Positions 42,894-52,304 of a stretch of 64,000 bases of DNA are shown piece after piece. The position numbers and the translations under genes are program-made. The stretch spans positions 4,466,341-4,530,340 of the forward strand of contig NZ_CP097329.1 in NCBI RefSeq assembly GCF_030323025.1. The letters run 5' to 3'. The notes below the pieces were generated by a model that was given only the letters and a program-made list of their open reading frames with translations, made no database searches and had not been told where the DNA came from. Origin of the DNA: Pseudanabaena mucicola str. Chao 1806. Its GTDB lineage: Bacteria > Cyanobacteriota > Cyanobacteriia > Pseudanabaenales > Pseudanabaenaceae. Position 1 is the stretch's first letter. Each line of letters starts with the position of its first letter.

Positions 42894-43670
42894 ATGACTT
42901 TAGCAACTATCAACCCAGAGAAAGATCAAGCAAATTCTTCAATTCGGACTTCTTGCGTGAAAATCGCTAATGCTGGTTTGCTAATTGATGCCTATCTTGC
43001 AGAACCAAATCACTTTGGTGTATTTCCTGCGGTGATTGTGGTACAGGAAATATTCGGGGTAAATATCCATATTCGTGAAGTCGTCGAACGTTTGGCGCGA
43101 GAAGGATATGTGGCGATCGCACCTGCATTATTTCAGCGCACGGCTCCCAACTTTGAGTCAGCCTATTCCCCTGAAAATATTCAAGAGGGACGAGATTTGA
43201 AGGATAAAACTAAAGCTGATGAAATCATTAGCGATATTCAAGCAGCGATCGCCTATCTCAAGGGCTTGCCTAATATCAAGGATGAGGCGATCGGCTCGAT
43301 TGGATTTTGCTTTGGTGGTCATGTGGTTTATCTGACCGCGACATTACCAGAGATTAAAGCAACTGCTTCCTTCTACGGTGCTGGTATTCCTAGCACTACG
43401 TTCGGTGGTGGTGAACCGACTATTCGTCGTACTAAAGACATCACAGGAGCCATTTATGCCTTTTTTGGTGAAGAAGATGCAGGAATTCCTTTAACAGATG
43501 TGGACAAAGTGGAAGCAGCACTGAAAGAGGCGAATATCTCCCATAAAGTTTTCCGCTATGCCAATGCTGGACATGGGTTCTTCTGTAATCATCGCGGCAG
43601 CTACCATCCCGAATCGGCAGCAGATGCTTGGACTCATGTTTTGGAATTGTTTCAAGAGAAACTAAAGTAA
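42894..43670 (+). CDS. Dienelactone hydrolase family protein
   Basis: 258 aa from ATG 42894 (MTLATINPEKD); the frame from 42819 adds 25 residues that start inside the gap and look unconserved. Alpha/beta hydrolase with the Cys nucleophile in SIGFCFGGHVVY, an Asp in FFGEEDAGIP, and the His in YANAGHGFFCN. It hydrolyses lactones or esters. Position between ssuA and a dehydrogenase suggests a role in breaking down the carbon part of the substrate, which is inferred. Confidence 0.87.
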   Translation: MTLATINPEKDQANSSIRTSCVKIANAGLLIDAYLAEPNHFGVFPAVIVVQEIFGVNIHIREVVERLAREGYVAIAPALFQRTAPNFESAYSPENIQEGRDLKDKTKADEIISDIQAAIAYLKGLPNIKDEAIGSIGFCFGGHVVYLTATLPEIKATASFYGAGIPSTTFGGGEPTIRRTKDITGAIYAFFGEEDAGIPLTDVDKVEAALKEANISHKVFRYANAGHGFFCNHRGSYHPESAADAWTHVLELFQEKLK

Positions 43671-43680
43671 AGAACCAAAT

Positions 43681-43710
43681 TTTGATAGAGCGGCAAAGCC
43701 ACTCTATCAA
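43681..43710. repeat. Palindrome TTTTGATAGAGCGGC-type
   Basis: TTTTGATAGAG-CGGCAAAGCCA-CTCTATCAAAA between two genes of the same strand; an imperfect GC-cored hairpin that may act as an attenuator. Confidence 0.5.
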
Positions 43711-43741
43711 AATAAATACTAAGAAATAGCGAGCAAAATCA

Positions 43742-44707
43742 ATGAAAGCGTTATTACCTAAAGAATTTGCCGATTGCTTAGAACCACATTTAACTAGCGA
43801 TCGATATCCCGATCTCGAAAAAGCATGGGTAGACTCAACTGGCAAGATTGAAGGCGATCCTACGGATGCCGAGGTCTATTTCAATTGGTTCTATCTTAAA
43901 CCTCCGACTCTACATAAAGTCCTCGATGTTGCCCCCAAAATCCGTTGGCATCAAACCCCTAGTGCTGGTGTAAATCATATTCTCACACCGAAATATCTAG
44001 AGCGCGATATTATCCTCACCAACGGTGCAGGCAATTCTGCAATTCCGATTTCCGAGTTTGTGCTGACCTACATTCTCTACCATGCCAAGAAAATCGATAT
44101 CTTAATAGAGCTACGTCAACAACGTGGCTGGAAGCGTGGGTTTGAGCTACAGCTTGGTGAAATTTATGGGAAAACAATCCTGATTATTGGTGCTGGCAAG
44201 ATTGGTCAAGCGATCGCCCAACGCGCCAAAGCCTTTGGATTAAAGGTGATTGGATCACGAAGTAATCCGCAACCGCTTGAGAATTTTGATTTGATTGTTG
44301 GTAAGGATGAATGGCGATCGCATTTACCAGAAGTTGATTATGCAGTAATTGCCACACCACTTACCCCTGAAACCATCAAGCTATTTGATGAAGCGGCGAT
44401 CAATGCTTTGCGTCCCGAAGCTTTTGTGATCAATATTGCTAGGGGTGCGATCGTCGATGAGGGTGCATTGATTAAGGCTCTTAAAGAGGAAAGAATTGCA
44501 GGTGCGGCGCTTGATACCTTCACCGTAGAGCCTTTACCTCAAGAGAGTCCCCTCTGGACTTTGCCGAATGTGTTCATCACACCCCATACTTCCGCTTCCT
44601 CACCAAGAGCGATCGATCGCATTGTCAATCTCTTTCTCGATAATCTGCAACGCTATCGCACAGGTCAGCCTTTGCGGAATGTAGTGGATAAGTCTACGGG
44701 TTATTGA
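43742..44707 (+). CDS. D-2-hydroxyacid dehydrogenase, NAD-binding
   Basis: 321 aa. Rossmann fold with GxGxxG in LIIGAGKIGQAIAQRA, the conserved Arg in INIARGAIVDEGAL, a Glu in VEPLPQESPLW and the catalytic His in ITPHTSASSP. It converts a 2-oxoacid and a D-2-hydroxyacid with NAD(P)H. Substrate unknown; neighbouring genes point to the organosulfur pathway. A ribosome site is not strong; ATG at 43742 is the only good start. Confidence 0.88.
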   Translation: MKALLPKEFADCLEPHLTSDRYPDLEKAWVDSTGKIEGDPTDAEVYFNWFYLKPPTLHKVLDVAPKIRWHQTPSAGVNHILTPKYLERDIILTNGAGNSAIPISEFVLTYILYHAKKIDILIELRQQRGWKRGFELQLGEIYGKTILIIGAGKIGQAIAQRAKAFGLKVIGSRSNPQPLENFDLIVGKDEWRSHLPEVDYAVIATPLTPETIKLFDEAAINALRPEAFVINIARGAIVDEGALIKALKEERIAGAALDTFTVEPLPQESPLWTLPNVFITPHTSASSPRAIDRIVNLFLDNLQRYRTGQPLRNVVDKSTGY

Positions 44708-44787
44708 TACTCATCTTAAGTCCTTTCCTACTCCCTTGAAGAGTAGGTAAAGAGATCTAAAACTTTAACGTGAATTTCTAAGAAACT

Positions 44788-46146
44788 ATGACTGAAAAAC
44801 GTAAACTTAGGCTTGGCGCATTCCTGATGAGTTCAGGACATCACGTTGCTTCTTGGCGCTATCCTGAGGCCAACGCCGAGGGTGGTTTAGATTTTAATCA
44901 CTTCCGTAAAATCGCTGAAACTGCCGAACGTGGTAAATTTGATACGATTTTCTTTGCTGATGGTGTGTCGGTACGCGATCGCGGTCAAGATAAGGACATC
45001 ATTAGTCGTGCGGGTCACGTCGCACATTTTGAACCAATCACTTTGCTTTCGGCATTATCTGTCGTTACAGAACATATTGGCTTGATTGCCACCGTTTCCA
45101 CTACCTATAACGAACCCTATCATCTCGCTCGTAAATTTGCTTCTCTAGATTATCTTAGCGGTGGTCGAGCTGGTTGGAACTTGGTGACATCAGCAACCGA
45201 TAGTGAAGCGAAAAACTTCAATCTAGAAAAGCACCCTGACCATGCACCACGCTATCAACGAGCCCGTGAATTTGTAGATGTGGTCAAGGGACTGTGGGAC
45301 AGTTGGGAAGATGATGCCTTCATTCGCGATAAGGAATCGGGTATCTTTTTTGACCCAGACAAGCTCCATGTTCCCAATCACAAAGGAGAATACTTCTCTG
45401 TGCGGGGACCTCTGAATGTGGCACGTCCTCTTCAAGGCTATCCAGTAATCGTGCAGGCAGGCTCATCGGAAGATGGCAAAAACTTGGCGGCGGAAACGGC
45501 AGAATTGATTTTCACGGCTCACCAAACCCTTGCGGATGCTAGAGCCTTCTATGTAGATGTGAAGGAACGGGCGGCGAAAATCGGCCGTAATCCCGATCAT
45601 ATTAAAATCATGCCAGGGATTTTCCCCGTGATTGGTCGTACCGAAGAGGAAGCGAAAGAGAAGTTCCAAAAGCTACAGGATGGGATCGATCCTAAGGTTG
45701 GTTTGGCTTTGCTGGGCAGTATGTTAGGCAATGTTGATTTGTCGGCATATCCCCTTGATGAACCTCTGCCTGATTTACCTGAAACAGAGTTACAGCAGAG
45801 TCGTCAGGATTTGTTGATTAGATTAGCGCGACGGGAAAATCTAACCATTCGTCAACTCTATCAATGGATTGCAGGAGCTAGAGGTCATTATCAACTTGTC
45901 GGTACTCCTAAACAGATAGCCGATCGCATTGAGGAATGGTTTGTCAATGATGCTGCTGATGGCTTTAATATCATGCCTCCCTATTTACCGACTGGATTAG
46001 ATGAGTTTGTGGATTCGGTAATTCCGATCTTGCAAGAGCGTGGGCTGTTCCGCACTGAGTATGAAGGAAAAACTCTCCGCGAAAATCTCGGTTTACCTCG
46101 TCCAAATAATCAATTTGTGGTTAAGAAGGAATTGGTAACTGTATAG
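44788..46146 (+). CDS. FMN-dependent monooxygenase, NtaA/SnaA/DszA family
   Basis: 452 aa luciferase-like barrel. Family marks: LRLGAFLMSSGHHVASWRYP at the start, FDTIFFADG, EPITLLSALSVVTEHIGL, DYLSGGRAGWNLVTSAT and HPDHAPRYQRAREFVDVVKGLWDSW (split). Related enzymes use FMNH2 and O2 to open N- or S-containing compounds such as nitrilotriacetate or dibenzothiophene sulfone. FMNH2 could come from the SsuE-like reductases in the same island. The remnant at 31141-31800 is a decayed paralog. A hairpin (46181-46208) follows. Confidence 0.92.
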   Translation: MTEKRKLRLGAFLMSSGHHVASWRYPEANAEGGLDFNHFRKIAETAERGKFDTIFFADGVSVRDRGQDKDIISRAGHVAHFEPITLLSALSVVTEHIGLIATVSTTYNEPYHLARKFASLDYLSGGRAGWNLVTSATDSEAKNFNLEKHPDHAPRYQRAREFVDVVKGLWDSWEDDAFIRDKESGIFFDPDKLHVPNHKGEYFSVRGPLNVARPLQGYPVIVQAGSSEDGKNLAAETAELIFTAHQTLADARAFYVDVKERAAKIGRNPDHIKIMPGIFPVIGRTEEEAKEKFQKLQDGIDPKVGLALLGSMLGNVDLSAYPLDEPLPDLPETELQQSRQDLLIRLARRENLTIRQLYQWIAGARGHYQLVGTPKQIADRIEEWFVNDAADGFNIMPPYLPTGLDEFVDSVIPILQERGLFRTEYEGKTLRENLGLPRPNNQFVVKKELVTV

Positions 46147-46180
46147 CGATCTCAAGCAAGCTAGACATAGTTTTGACAAT

Positions 46181-46208
46181 GTAAGGGTAATTCATGAATT
46201 GCCCTTAC
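46181..46208. terminator. Hairpin after the monooxygenase gene
   Basis: GTAAGGGTAATTC / GAATTGCCCTTAC, near-perfect arms. Probable end of the organosulfur island. Confidence 0.6.
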
Positions 46209-46230
46209 TTAACTATCCTGTGCAATCTTA

Positions 46231-47363
46231 GTACAGGACAAAAAGTTGCAAAAGTAGGCAGGAAGGGGTTTTATAAAAGATAATCACATCACAAATAAAA
46301 TCCCTATGAAAGAGATTAGCGTATTTCGCGAAAAGTTGCATGAACATCTGCAATGGAATAGAGCAAGACTCTTATTTGTGTCGATGTTCCTGATCGCACT
46401 AATGCGAGTAAAGACAGTAAACCTAGACGAAATCGCTACAGGATTTAGAGGTGAAGCCAAAGTCGAATCACACTATAAGAGATTACAGAGATTTTTTCGA
46501 GAGTTTGAAGTGGACTATGAAAGCATCGCTTTAATGGTCGTCAAAGTGATGAAAATACCTGAACCATGGGTAATCAGTATCGACCGCACCGATTGGAGAT
46601 TTGGTAAGACAGTATTTAATGAGCTGACATTGGGAGTAGTGCATCACGGTATCGCATTCCCATTGGTATGGATGATGCTGGATAAAAAAGGTAACTCGAA
46701 CACCCGTGAACGTTGTGAATTGTGTAATCGATTTCTGGAAATATTTGGAGACCGCAAAATCGACTTTTTGACCGCAGACCGAGAATTTGTGGGGGAAGAA
46801 TGGTTTGATTACCTGCTTTGTGACCCATGTACCCGTTTTCGTATCCGTATTCGTAAAAACACCTTGCTTAACGATGGGCAGAAACAACTAAGAGCTGACG
46901 TTTGTTTCCAAGATCTCCAAGTTGGTCAATCCAAGGTATTGTCCAAGCCCAGACTAGTTTGGCAACATTGGCTCTATATTGCGGCGATGCGTCTGGAGGA
47001 TGGCGATTTATTAATTGTTGCTACCGCTCATGATCCGAATACCGCTATTACTGACTATGCCAAACGTTGGGCGATTGAGACTTTGTTTGGTTGTTTTAAA
47101 TCTCGTGGCTTTTGTTTGGAGGCGACTCACCTTCAAGACCCTGAACGCCTTTCTAAGCTTATTGCTTTACTCACCCTCGCTTTATGTTGGGCTTTTTCTT
47201 CGGGGCTTTGGCTTGCTCAGCTCAATCCCCTCAAACCTAAAAAGCACGGTCGCTTACCTAAGAGCATTTTTCGTCTTGGCTTTGATTACCTGCGTCATAT
47301 CATCTTTGACATCCATCTCAATTCCGAGGCTTTCTTCAACTCCATTAAATTTTTGTCCTGTAC
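46231..47363 (+). mobile_element. IS4-family insertion sequence (complete, 1,133 bp)
   Basis: Ends GTACAGGACAAAAAGTT (46231-46247) and its complement AATTTTTGTCCTGTAC (47348-47363) are inverted repeats, with a possible TTA duplication outside (46228-46230, 47364-47366). One intact transposase fills it. It borders the sulfur island on the right. Confidence 0.8.
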
Positions 47364-47367
47364 TTAA
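46306..47367 (+). CDS. IS4-family transposase
   Basis: 353 aa. DDE residues: Asp in VISIDRTDWRFG, Asp in IDFLTADREFVG and Glu in KRWAIETLFGCFKSRGFCLEATHL (the YREK-type segment, split here by family habit). No damage is visible. The last codons (LSCT) lie in the right inverted repeat and the stop TAA (47365-47367) lies outside it, in the flanking DNA, so the host target completes the gene. Distinct from the element at 1351. Confidence 0.92.
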   Translation: MKEISVFREKLHEHLQWNRARLLFVSMFLIALMRVKTVNLDEIATGFRGEAKVESHYKRLQRFFREFEVDYESIALMVVKVMKIPEPWVISIDRTDWRFGKTVFNELTLGVVHHGIAFPLVWMMLDKKGNSNTRERCELCNRFLEIFGDRKIDFLTADREFVGEEWFDYLLCDPCTRFRIRIRKNTLLNDGQKQLRADVCFQDLQVGQSKVLSKPRLVWQHWLYIAAMRLEDGDLLIVATAHDPNTAITDYAKRWAIETLFGCFKSRGFCLEATHLQDPERLSKLIALLTLALCWAFSSGLWLAQLNPLKPKKHGRLPKSIFRLGFDYLRHIIFDIHLNSEAFFNSIKFLSCT

Positions 47368-47368
47368 T

Positions 47369-47509
47369 GTGAGTTCGGGATAATTTGAAACAGTCTTTGA
47401 GAGAGGGTTTGCGTAGCAAACCCTCTCTCAAAGACCAAAAGTAAAAGCCTTGCTTAGCAAGGCTTTTACTTTTGGTCTTTTAAAACTTGCCAACTTAACC
47501 CGAACTCAC
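47369..47509. repeat. 141-bp MITE-like element with GTGAGTTCGGG ends
   Basis: GTGAGTTCGGG (47369-47379) and CCCGAACTCAC (47499-47509) are perfect inverted ends. Inside are two strong hairpins, TTTGAGAGAGGGTTTGC / GCAAACCCTCTCTCAAA and AAAAGTAAAAGCCTTGC / GCAAGGCTTTTACTTTT. No coding potential. It abuts the IS4-family element. Confidence 0.75.
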
Positions 47510-47699
47510 GTTACTTAGATCTGCAAAATAGAAATACAGCCTATTTGAGTTTGGGCAGTACAGCAATATTTTTGAAAGAGGCGATTCGCACTGTTTTTAA
47601 AAAATTTCATGTTAATGTTTTACGTCTTCAAGTGAGCGCAAAGCACTTTAATCCAATAAGCCTCACGAATTAGAAGGTTTAGTATGAACTTGCTGACTT

Positions 47700-47803
47700 T
47701 AAGTAGCTAGACATAAGTAAACTAAAAACCGAGAAGTTTGATCCACCCGCGTAGCGGGCGGATCAAACTCTGGTTTTAGGTTTTAATTAAGTCGAGCTAC
47801 TTA
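47700..47803 (+). repeat. 104-bp MITE-like palindromic element, copy 3
   Basis: Same ends as copy 1 (TAAGTAGCTAGACATAA) and same length. The core has changed to TTTGATCCACCCGC / GCGGGCGGATCAAA with the pairing mostly kept. It lies 97 bp upstream of rplS. The rest of 47510-47900 shows no gene. Confidence 0.85.
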
Positions 47804-47900
47804 CTACTGAAAGTACTGTATTAAAATAATTTTCAAAAATCATAGACATTAGAGCAATCATCCTCTATCATAGATGATCGCGACTTTTTTGGCATTCCTC

Positions 47901-48263
47901 ATGAACGCTGTTGAAATCATACGCTCAATTGAAGCGGAATATATCAAAACAGACCTCCCCCAAATCTATGTGGGAGACACTGTGAAGGTTGGAGTTAGGA
48001 TTAAAGAGGGCGGTAAAGAACGCACTCAGCCCTACGAAGGTGTCGTTATTGCAAAGCGCGGTACGGGGATCAACTCAGTTGTTACCGTCCGTCGCGTATT
48101 TCAAGGAGTAGGAGTCGAGCGAGCCTTCTTGCTACATTCTCCAAAAGTTGAAAGCATCAAAGTAATCCGTCGTGGCAAAGTCCGTCGTGCTAAGCTCTAT
48201 TACTTACGCGACCTTGTTGGTAAAGCAACACGTCTTAAACAAAGATTTGATCGTCCACTGTAG
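47901..48263 (+). CDS. rplS: 50S ribosomal protein L19
   Basis: 120 aa from ATG 47901; the ATG at 47874 adds nine residues not usual in L19. It lies at the 30S-50S interface of the ribosome. Conserved segments: [53 protein letters not shown] and [20 protein letters not shown]. It opens a block of translation and transcription genes: tRNA-Trp, secE, nusG, then ribosomal genes. Confidence 0.95.
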   Translation: MNAVEIIRSIEAEYIKTDLPQIYVGDTVKVGVRIKEGGKERTQPYEGVVIAKRGTGINSVVTVRRVFQGVGVERAFLLHSPKVESIKVIRRGKVRRAKLYYLRDLVGKATRLKQRFDRPL

Positions 48264-48362
48264 AGCCATTTATGGTTATACTAGGTTTCAAATACTGTTT
48301 TGATATTGTAATTGATGCCTGAGATATAGCTGGTAACTATCAAAATCTTGTTTTCATAACGT

Positions 48363-48435
48363 GCGTCCTTAGTTCAGTTGGTAGAACGCAGGTCTCCAAA
48401 ACCTGATGTCGGGGGTTCGAGTCCCTCAGGGCGCG
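48363..48435 (+). tRNA. trnW: tRNA-Trp (CCA anticodon)
   Basis: 73 nt cloverleaf: acceptor stem GCGTCCT / AGGGCGC, D arm with AGTTCAGTTGGTAGAAC, anticodon loop CTCCAAA with anticodon CCA between stems CAGGT and ACCTG, T arm GGGGGTTCGAGTCCCTC. The CCA tail is not encoded. Placement just before secE is seen in many bacteria. Confidence 0.95.
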
Positions 48436-48551
48436 CTTCACCATCTTCACAAGCCCCAAACTAATATCAGCTTAATTTTAAGTTTGCTCAAAGCTATAGT
48501 TAAGTACATCGCATTTTCAAAGTTTGCAAAAGGATCGCACGAGTTGCCGCT

Positions 48552-48800
48552 ATGACCAAAAACGAACTAAAAGAGCAACCTAAGGAAGCATCAAAAGAAG
48601 CATCAGATAATTCTGATAGTGCTAACATGACTAACTTTTTTGCAGAGACTAAGGCTGAGTTTAGCAAAATTGTCTGGCCGACCCGTCAACAATTAATTAG
48701 TGAATCTGCATCCGTGCTTTTAATGATCGTTGCGGTTGCAACTTTTGTTTATTTAATTGATGCTTTGTTTAGAGCGATCGCATTGCAGGTATTTCAATAA
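48552..48800 (+). CDS. secE: Preprotein translocase subunit SecE
   Basis: 82 aa. A 20-residue acidic/basic leader is followed by the SecE core FFAETKAEFSKIVWPTRQQLISES and one membrane helix (VLLMIVAVATFVYLIDALF). It clamps SecY in the translocase of plasma and thylakoid membranes. Its stop overlaps the nusG start by 1 nt. Confidence 0.95.
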   Translation: MTKNELKEQPKEASKEASDNSDSANMTNFFAETKAEFSKIVWPTRQQLISESASVLLMIVAVATFVYLIDALFRAIALQVFQ

Positions 48801-49441
48801 TGTTTACCGAAGACATCGACCATTCATCTAGCCACGAAGAATCAGACGTAATCTTTCAATGGTACGCTGTTCAGATTGCTTCGGGTTGCGAAAAAAAGGT
48901 CAAGTCAAGTCTAGAGCAACGGATAAAGACCCTTGATGTCGAAGATCGGATCAAGCAAATTGAAATTCCGCAGACACCGACCGTCAAGCTTAGGAAAGAT
49001 GGCAGTAGGCTTACATCTGAGGAAAAGATTTTCCCCGGATATGTACTGATCCAAATTAAGACTGTCAGAAACGAAATCGGACAACTAGAAGTTGATGATG
49101 ACGCATGGCTTGCTGTCAAAAGCACCCCCCATGTAATTAACTTTGTCGGCACAGAACAAAAACGTCACTACGGTCGTGGTCGTGGTCATGTTAAGCCTCG
49201 CCCATTGACTGAGAAAGAAGTTGAACGAATTTTCCGTGTCACTGTCGAACAAGAGCCAGTCCTTAAAATTGACATGGCTCAAGGCGATAAGATTAAAGTG
49301 CTCAATGGTCCATTTAAAGACTTTGAAGGTGAAGTAGTCGAGGTTAGCCCAGAGCGCAATAAACTCAAAGCACTTCTCTCAATCTTTGGAAGAGACACGC
49401 CTGTAGAACTTGAGTTCAATCAGGTACAAAAGCAAAACTAA
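48800..49441 (+). CDS. nusG: Transcription termination/antitermination factor NusG
   Basis: 213 aa. It binds RNA polymerase and modulates pausing. NGN domain: WYAVQIASGCEKKVKSSLEQR and FPGYVLIQIK, with VINFVGTEQKRH. KOW domain at the C-terminus: GDKIKVLNGPFKDFEGEVVEV, then GRDTPVELEFNQV. The linker contains a His/Arg/Gly stretch (KRHYGRGRGHVKPR). Confidence 0.96.
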   Translation: MFTEDIDHSSSHEESDVIFQWYAVQIASGCEKKVKSSLEQRIKTLDVEDRIKQIEIPQTPTVKLRKDGSRLTSEEKIFPGYVLIQIKTVRNEIGQLEVDDDAWLAVKSTPHVINFVGTEQKRHYGRGRGHVKPRPLTEKEVERIFRVTVEQEPVLKIDMAQGDKIKVLNGPFKDFEGEVVEVSPERNKLKALLSIFGRDTPVELEFNQVQKQN

Positions 49442-49530
49442 ATCATAAACAAAGCTAATTAACTCAAACTTTGGTTTGCAGATTTTTTAGTGTTTTTTAA
49501 CGGCTATTATCAAAGTGGCTCAGAAAGTAA

Positions 49531-49956
49531 ATGGCTAAAAAAGTTACAGCAATTATTAAGCTAGCACTCAATGCTGGTAAAGCAAGTCCAACACCACCAG
49601 TTGGTCCCGCTTTAGGTCAACATGGTGTCAACATCATGATGTTTTGTAAGGAATATAACGCTCGTACTGCTGACCAAGCAGGTATGGTTATTCCTGTAGA
49701 AATATCTGTTTATGAAGATAGAAGTTTTACCTTCATTCTCAAAACACCTCCTGCATCAGTTTTAATCCAAAAAGCTGCGGGTATTTCCTCTGGATCTGCT
49801 GAGCCTAACCGTAAAAAAGTTGGTTCAATCACTAGAGATCAGCTTCGTCAAATTGCTGAGACTAAGCTCCCAGATCTCAACGCCAACGATATTGAAGCAG
49901 CGACAAAAATTATTGAAGGTACTGCTAGAAATATGGGTGTTACTATTACAGCCTAG
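49531..49956 (+). CDS. rplK: 50S ribosomal protein L11
   Basis: 141 aa, standard length. It forms the GTPase-associated centre of the 50S subunit with L10 and L7/L12. Conserved: [38 protein letters not shown] and the C-terminal [12 protein letters not shown]. Pro-rich turn intact. Confidence 0.97.
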   Translation: MAKKVTAIIKLALNAGKASPTPPVGPALGQHGVNIMMFCKEYNARTADQAGMVIPVEISVYEDRSFTFILKTPPASVLIQKAAGISSGSAEPNRKKVGSITRDQLRQIAETKLPDLNANDIEAATKIIEGTARNMGVTITA

Positions 49957-50073
49957 TTCTAGCGTTCAAAAGCAAGATTTATCAATAAATCTTAAATGAG
50001 TTTTAACTGAAATCAAAATATTTAGCTGGGGGAGGAAATTAGATTTTCTGATCGCACCCCAAAGGAGTAATTC

Positions 50074-50787
50074 ATGACAAAAAAAGTATCAAAGCGTCTT
50101 AAGGAAGCTCGAAGCAAAGTAGAAGAGCGCCCTTATGCACCGATTGAAGCCTTAGAGCTAGTCAAGGCAACTGCAACCGCAAAATTTCCTGAATCTGTAG
50201 AAGCTCACGTAAGACTGGGCATTGATCCTAAGTACGCTGATCAACAATTGCGTACTACAGTAACTTTGCCCAAGGGTACAGGACAAACTATCCGTGTAGC
50301 TGTAATTGCCCGTGGTGAAAAAGTTGCTGAGGCAACTGCTGCTGGTGCAGATATCGCGGGATCTGAAGAATTAATCGATGAAATCAGCAAAGGTAGATTA
50401 GATTTTGATTTGCTAATTGCTACCCCGGATGTAATGCCTCAAGTTGCTAAGCTTGGTAAATTATTAGGACCTAGGGGCTTGATGCCCTCACCCAAAGGTG
50501 GTACGGTAACTACTGATTTAGCAGGTGCGATTAATGAGTTCAAAGCTGGTAAGCTAGAGTTTCGTGCCGACCGAACAGGGATCGTCCATATTCAGTTTGG
50601 CAAGGCTGCTTTCAGCGCAGAAGATCTATTGCTAAACTTGAAGGCTTTACAAGAAACAATTGATCGTAATCGTCCTTCTGGAGCAAAAGGTCGCTACTGG
50701 CGATCGCTCTATGTATCGGCAACAATGGGACCTTCCATTGAAGTTGATGTACCTGCATTGCGCGATCTCAAGCTTGCCGAAGCATAA
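50074..50787 (+). CDS. rplA: 50S ribosomal protein L1
   Basis: 237 aa. It binds 23S rRNA at the E-site stalk and often represses its own operon. Conserved: [40 protein letters not shown] and the C-terminal [20 protein letters not shown]. Good ribosome site CAAAGGAGTAATTC before the ATG. Confidence 0.97.
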   Translation: MTKKVSKRLKEARSKVEERPYAPIEALELVKATATAKFPESVEAHVRLGIDPKYADQQLRTTVTLPKGTGQTIRVAVIARGEKVAEATAAGADIAGSEELIDEISKGRLDFDLLIATPDVMPQVAKLGKLLGPRGLMPSPKGGTVTTDLAGAINEFKAGKLEFRADRTGIVHIQFGKAAFSAEDLLLNLKALQETIDRNRPSGAKGRYWRSLYVSATMGPSIEVDVPALRDLKLAEA

Positions 50788-50911
50788 TAAAGCCTTTTTT
50801 AAAGCCATTCAAAATAAACTTTTTTTCCATAGGAACAAAAGTTTACAAAAATCTAAGTCTATTCGTTGTAATCAAGCCTAGAAATAAATTTCGACAACTA
50901 AATAGCTCCAT

Positions 50912-51014
50912 AGACAGCAGGTGCTAATGGCTTAATTTCCTGCCGAGGTGATTTAAAAAAAATTCCTTACTGGAATGTTTTTAGCCTCGGTCTGCGAAAA
51001 GATGAGGCTTTTTT
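50912..51014 (+). ncRNA. Ribosomal protein L10 leader
   Basis: The 5' leader of rplJ contains the L10-leader pattern AGACAGCAGGTGC...CCTGCCGAGG and ends with a terminator-like stem AGCCTC...GAGGCT and six T (50983-51014). In this family L10 (with L7/L12) binds the leader and stops transcription when in excess. Structure assigned by eye. Confidence 0.7.
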
Positions 51015-51100
51015 AATGACTTTAAAGATTTATCAGGTTAGACAAACTTTTACAAAGTAAAAGTTTGTCTAAATCTAAACCACAAGGAGGTGCAAACTAC

Positions 51101-51628
51101 ATGGGTAAGACCCTAGAACAAAAAAAGGCGTTAGTTAGTGAAATCAGCCAAGAGTTTGATGGAACTAAGCTGGTAATTGTAATTGACTATGCAACATTGT
51201 CGGTAGCTGAAATTACGAAGCTCCGCCGCTCACTCCGTCCAACTGGCACGGTGTGCAGAACAACTAAGAACACTCTGCTCAAGCAAGCAATTTCAGATAC
51301 TCCTGAATGGCAACCTCTAGAAAAATTTCTAGTTGGTCCCTCTGCTTGTCTGTTTGTGAAGGATGACATTGGTGGTGCAGTTAAGGCATACCAAGCTTTC
51401 CTCAAGGAATCTAAGAAAACCGAACTTCGTGGCGGTGTCTTAGAAGGTCGTGCTTTGAGTCCCAAAGACTTACAAGCGATCGCCGATCTACCTTCCAAAG
51501 AAGTACTCATCTCGCAAATTGCTGGCGCAATTAACGCCGTCACGGCCAAGATTGCGATCGGTATCAAAGAAGTTCCCCAATCTTTGGGACGTGCCATCAA
51601 AGCTGTTTCCGAAAAAGAAGCTGCTTAA
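51101..51628 (+). CDS. rplJ: 50S ribosomal protein L10
   Basis: 175 aa from ATG 51101 behind AAGGAGGTG; the frame could start at a TTG at 51065 but the ribosome site decides for the ATG. It anchors L7/L12 dimers to the stalk. Conserved: MGKTLEQKKALVSEISQEF, CRTTKNTLLKQAI and the helical C-terminus (AIKAVSEKEA) that holds L7/L12. Confidence 0.95.
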   Translation: MGKTLEQKKALVSEISQEFDGTKLVIVIDYATLSVAEITKLRRSLRPTGTVCRTTKNTLLKQAISDTPEWQPLEKFLVGPSACLFVKDDIGGAVKAYQAFLKESKKTELRGGVLEGRALSPKDLQAIADLPSKEVLISQIAGAINAVTAKIAIGIKEVPQSLGRAIKAVSEKEAA

Positions 51629-51752
51629 TGAGGTGATTAGCTATTAGCTATTAGCTATTAGCTATAAGCTCAATCTCCACAAATAGCTAAAGGCTAACAG
51701 CCCCAAGCAACCAAACCTGAAACCTAATCTTAATTAACTAAAGAGAAAAACT

Positions 51753-52142
51753 ATGTCCGCAAAAATCGACAGCATTATTGAAGAATTAAAGACTTTGAGC
51801 CTTCTTGAAGCTTCTGAACTGGTTAAAGCGATTGAAGAAACTTTTGGCGTTTCTGCCGCTGCTCCTGTTGGAGGTGTAGTAGTTGCTGCTGCTGGCGGCG
51901 CTGCTGCTGTTGAAGAAGTTGAAGAAAAAACCTCCTTTGACTTAGTACTTGATGAAGTTCCTGCTGATAAGAAGATCGCTGTCCTGAAGATTGTTCGCGA
52001 AATTACTGGCTTAGGGCTTAAGGATGCTAAGGACTTGGTTGAGTCTACACCTAAGACCATCAAGGAAGGTCTACCTAAGGCTGACGCTGAAGCTGCTAAG
52101 AAGCAAATTGAAGAAGCTGGTGGTAAGGTTTCTGTCAAGTAA
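51753..52142 (+). CDS. rplL: 50S ribosomal protein L7/L12
   Basis: 129 aa. N-terminal dimer and L10-binding helices ([20 protein letters not shown]), Ala/Gly/Val-rich hinge ([20 protein letters not shown]) and the factor-binding domain ([40 protein letters not shown]). The intergenic gap before it contains a short slippage repeat TTAGCTATTAGCTA (51636-51670). Confidence 0.97.
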   Translation: MSAKIDSIIEELKTLSLLEASELVKAIEETFGVSAAAPVGGVVVAAAGGAAAVEEVEEKTSFDLVLDEVPADKKIAVLKIVREITGLGLKDAKDLVESTPKTIKEGLPKADAEAAKKQIEEAGGKVSVK

Positions 52143-52200
52143 TTGTTGGCAAAACTTAGTTTTCTTGAATGTCCTCCTTGGTAAGACATTCAAGACCAAT

Positions 52201-52234
52201 AAAGGCACGCTATCTATGCGTGCCTTTATTATTT
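52201..52234 (+). terminator. Terminator after rplL
   Basis: AAAGGCACGC-TATCTAT-GCGTGCCTTT followed by a T-rich stretch. Ends the ribosomal gene run. Confidence 0.9.
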
Positions 52235-52304
52235 AAGATTGTGAGGTGAGCAGTGCTTCACAATTATTTTGTATAAGTATATTTTGTGTAAGTATTTTGA
52301 TTTT

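Noticed and set aside
43441..43845. 134-codon - strand frame spanning the end of the dienelactone hydrolase and the start of the dehydrogenase
   Set aside because: Overlaps two clear genes and the palindrome between them; no support.
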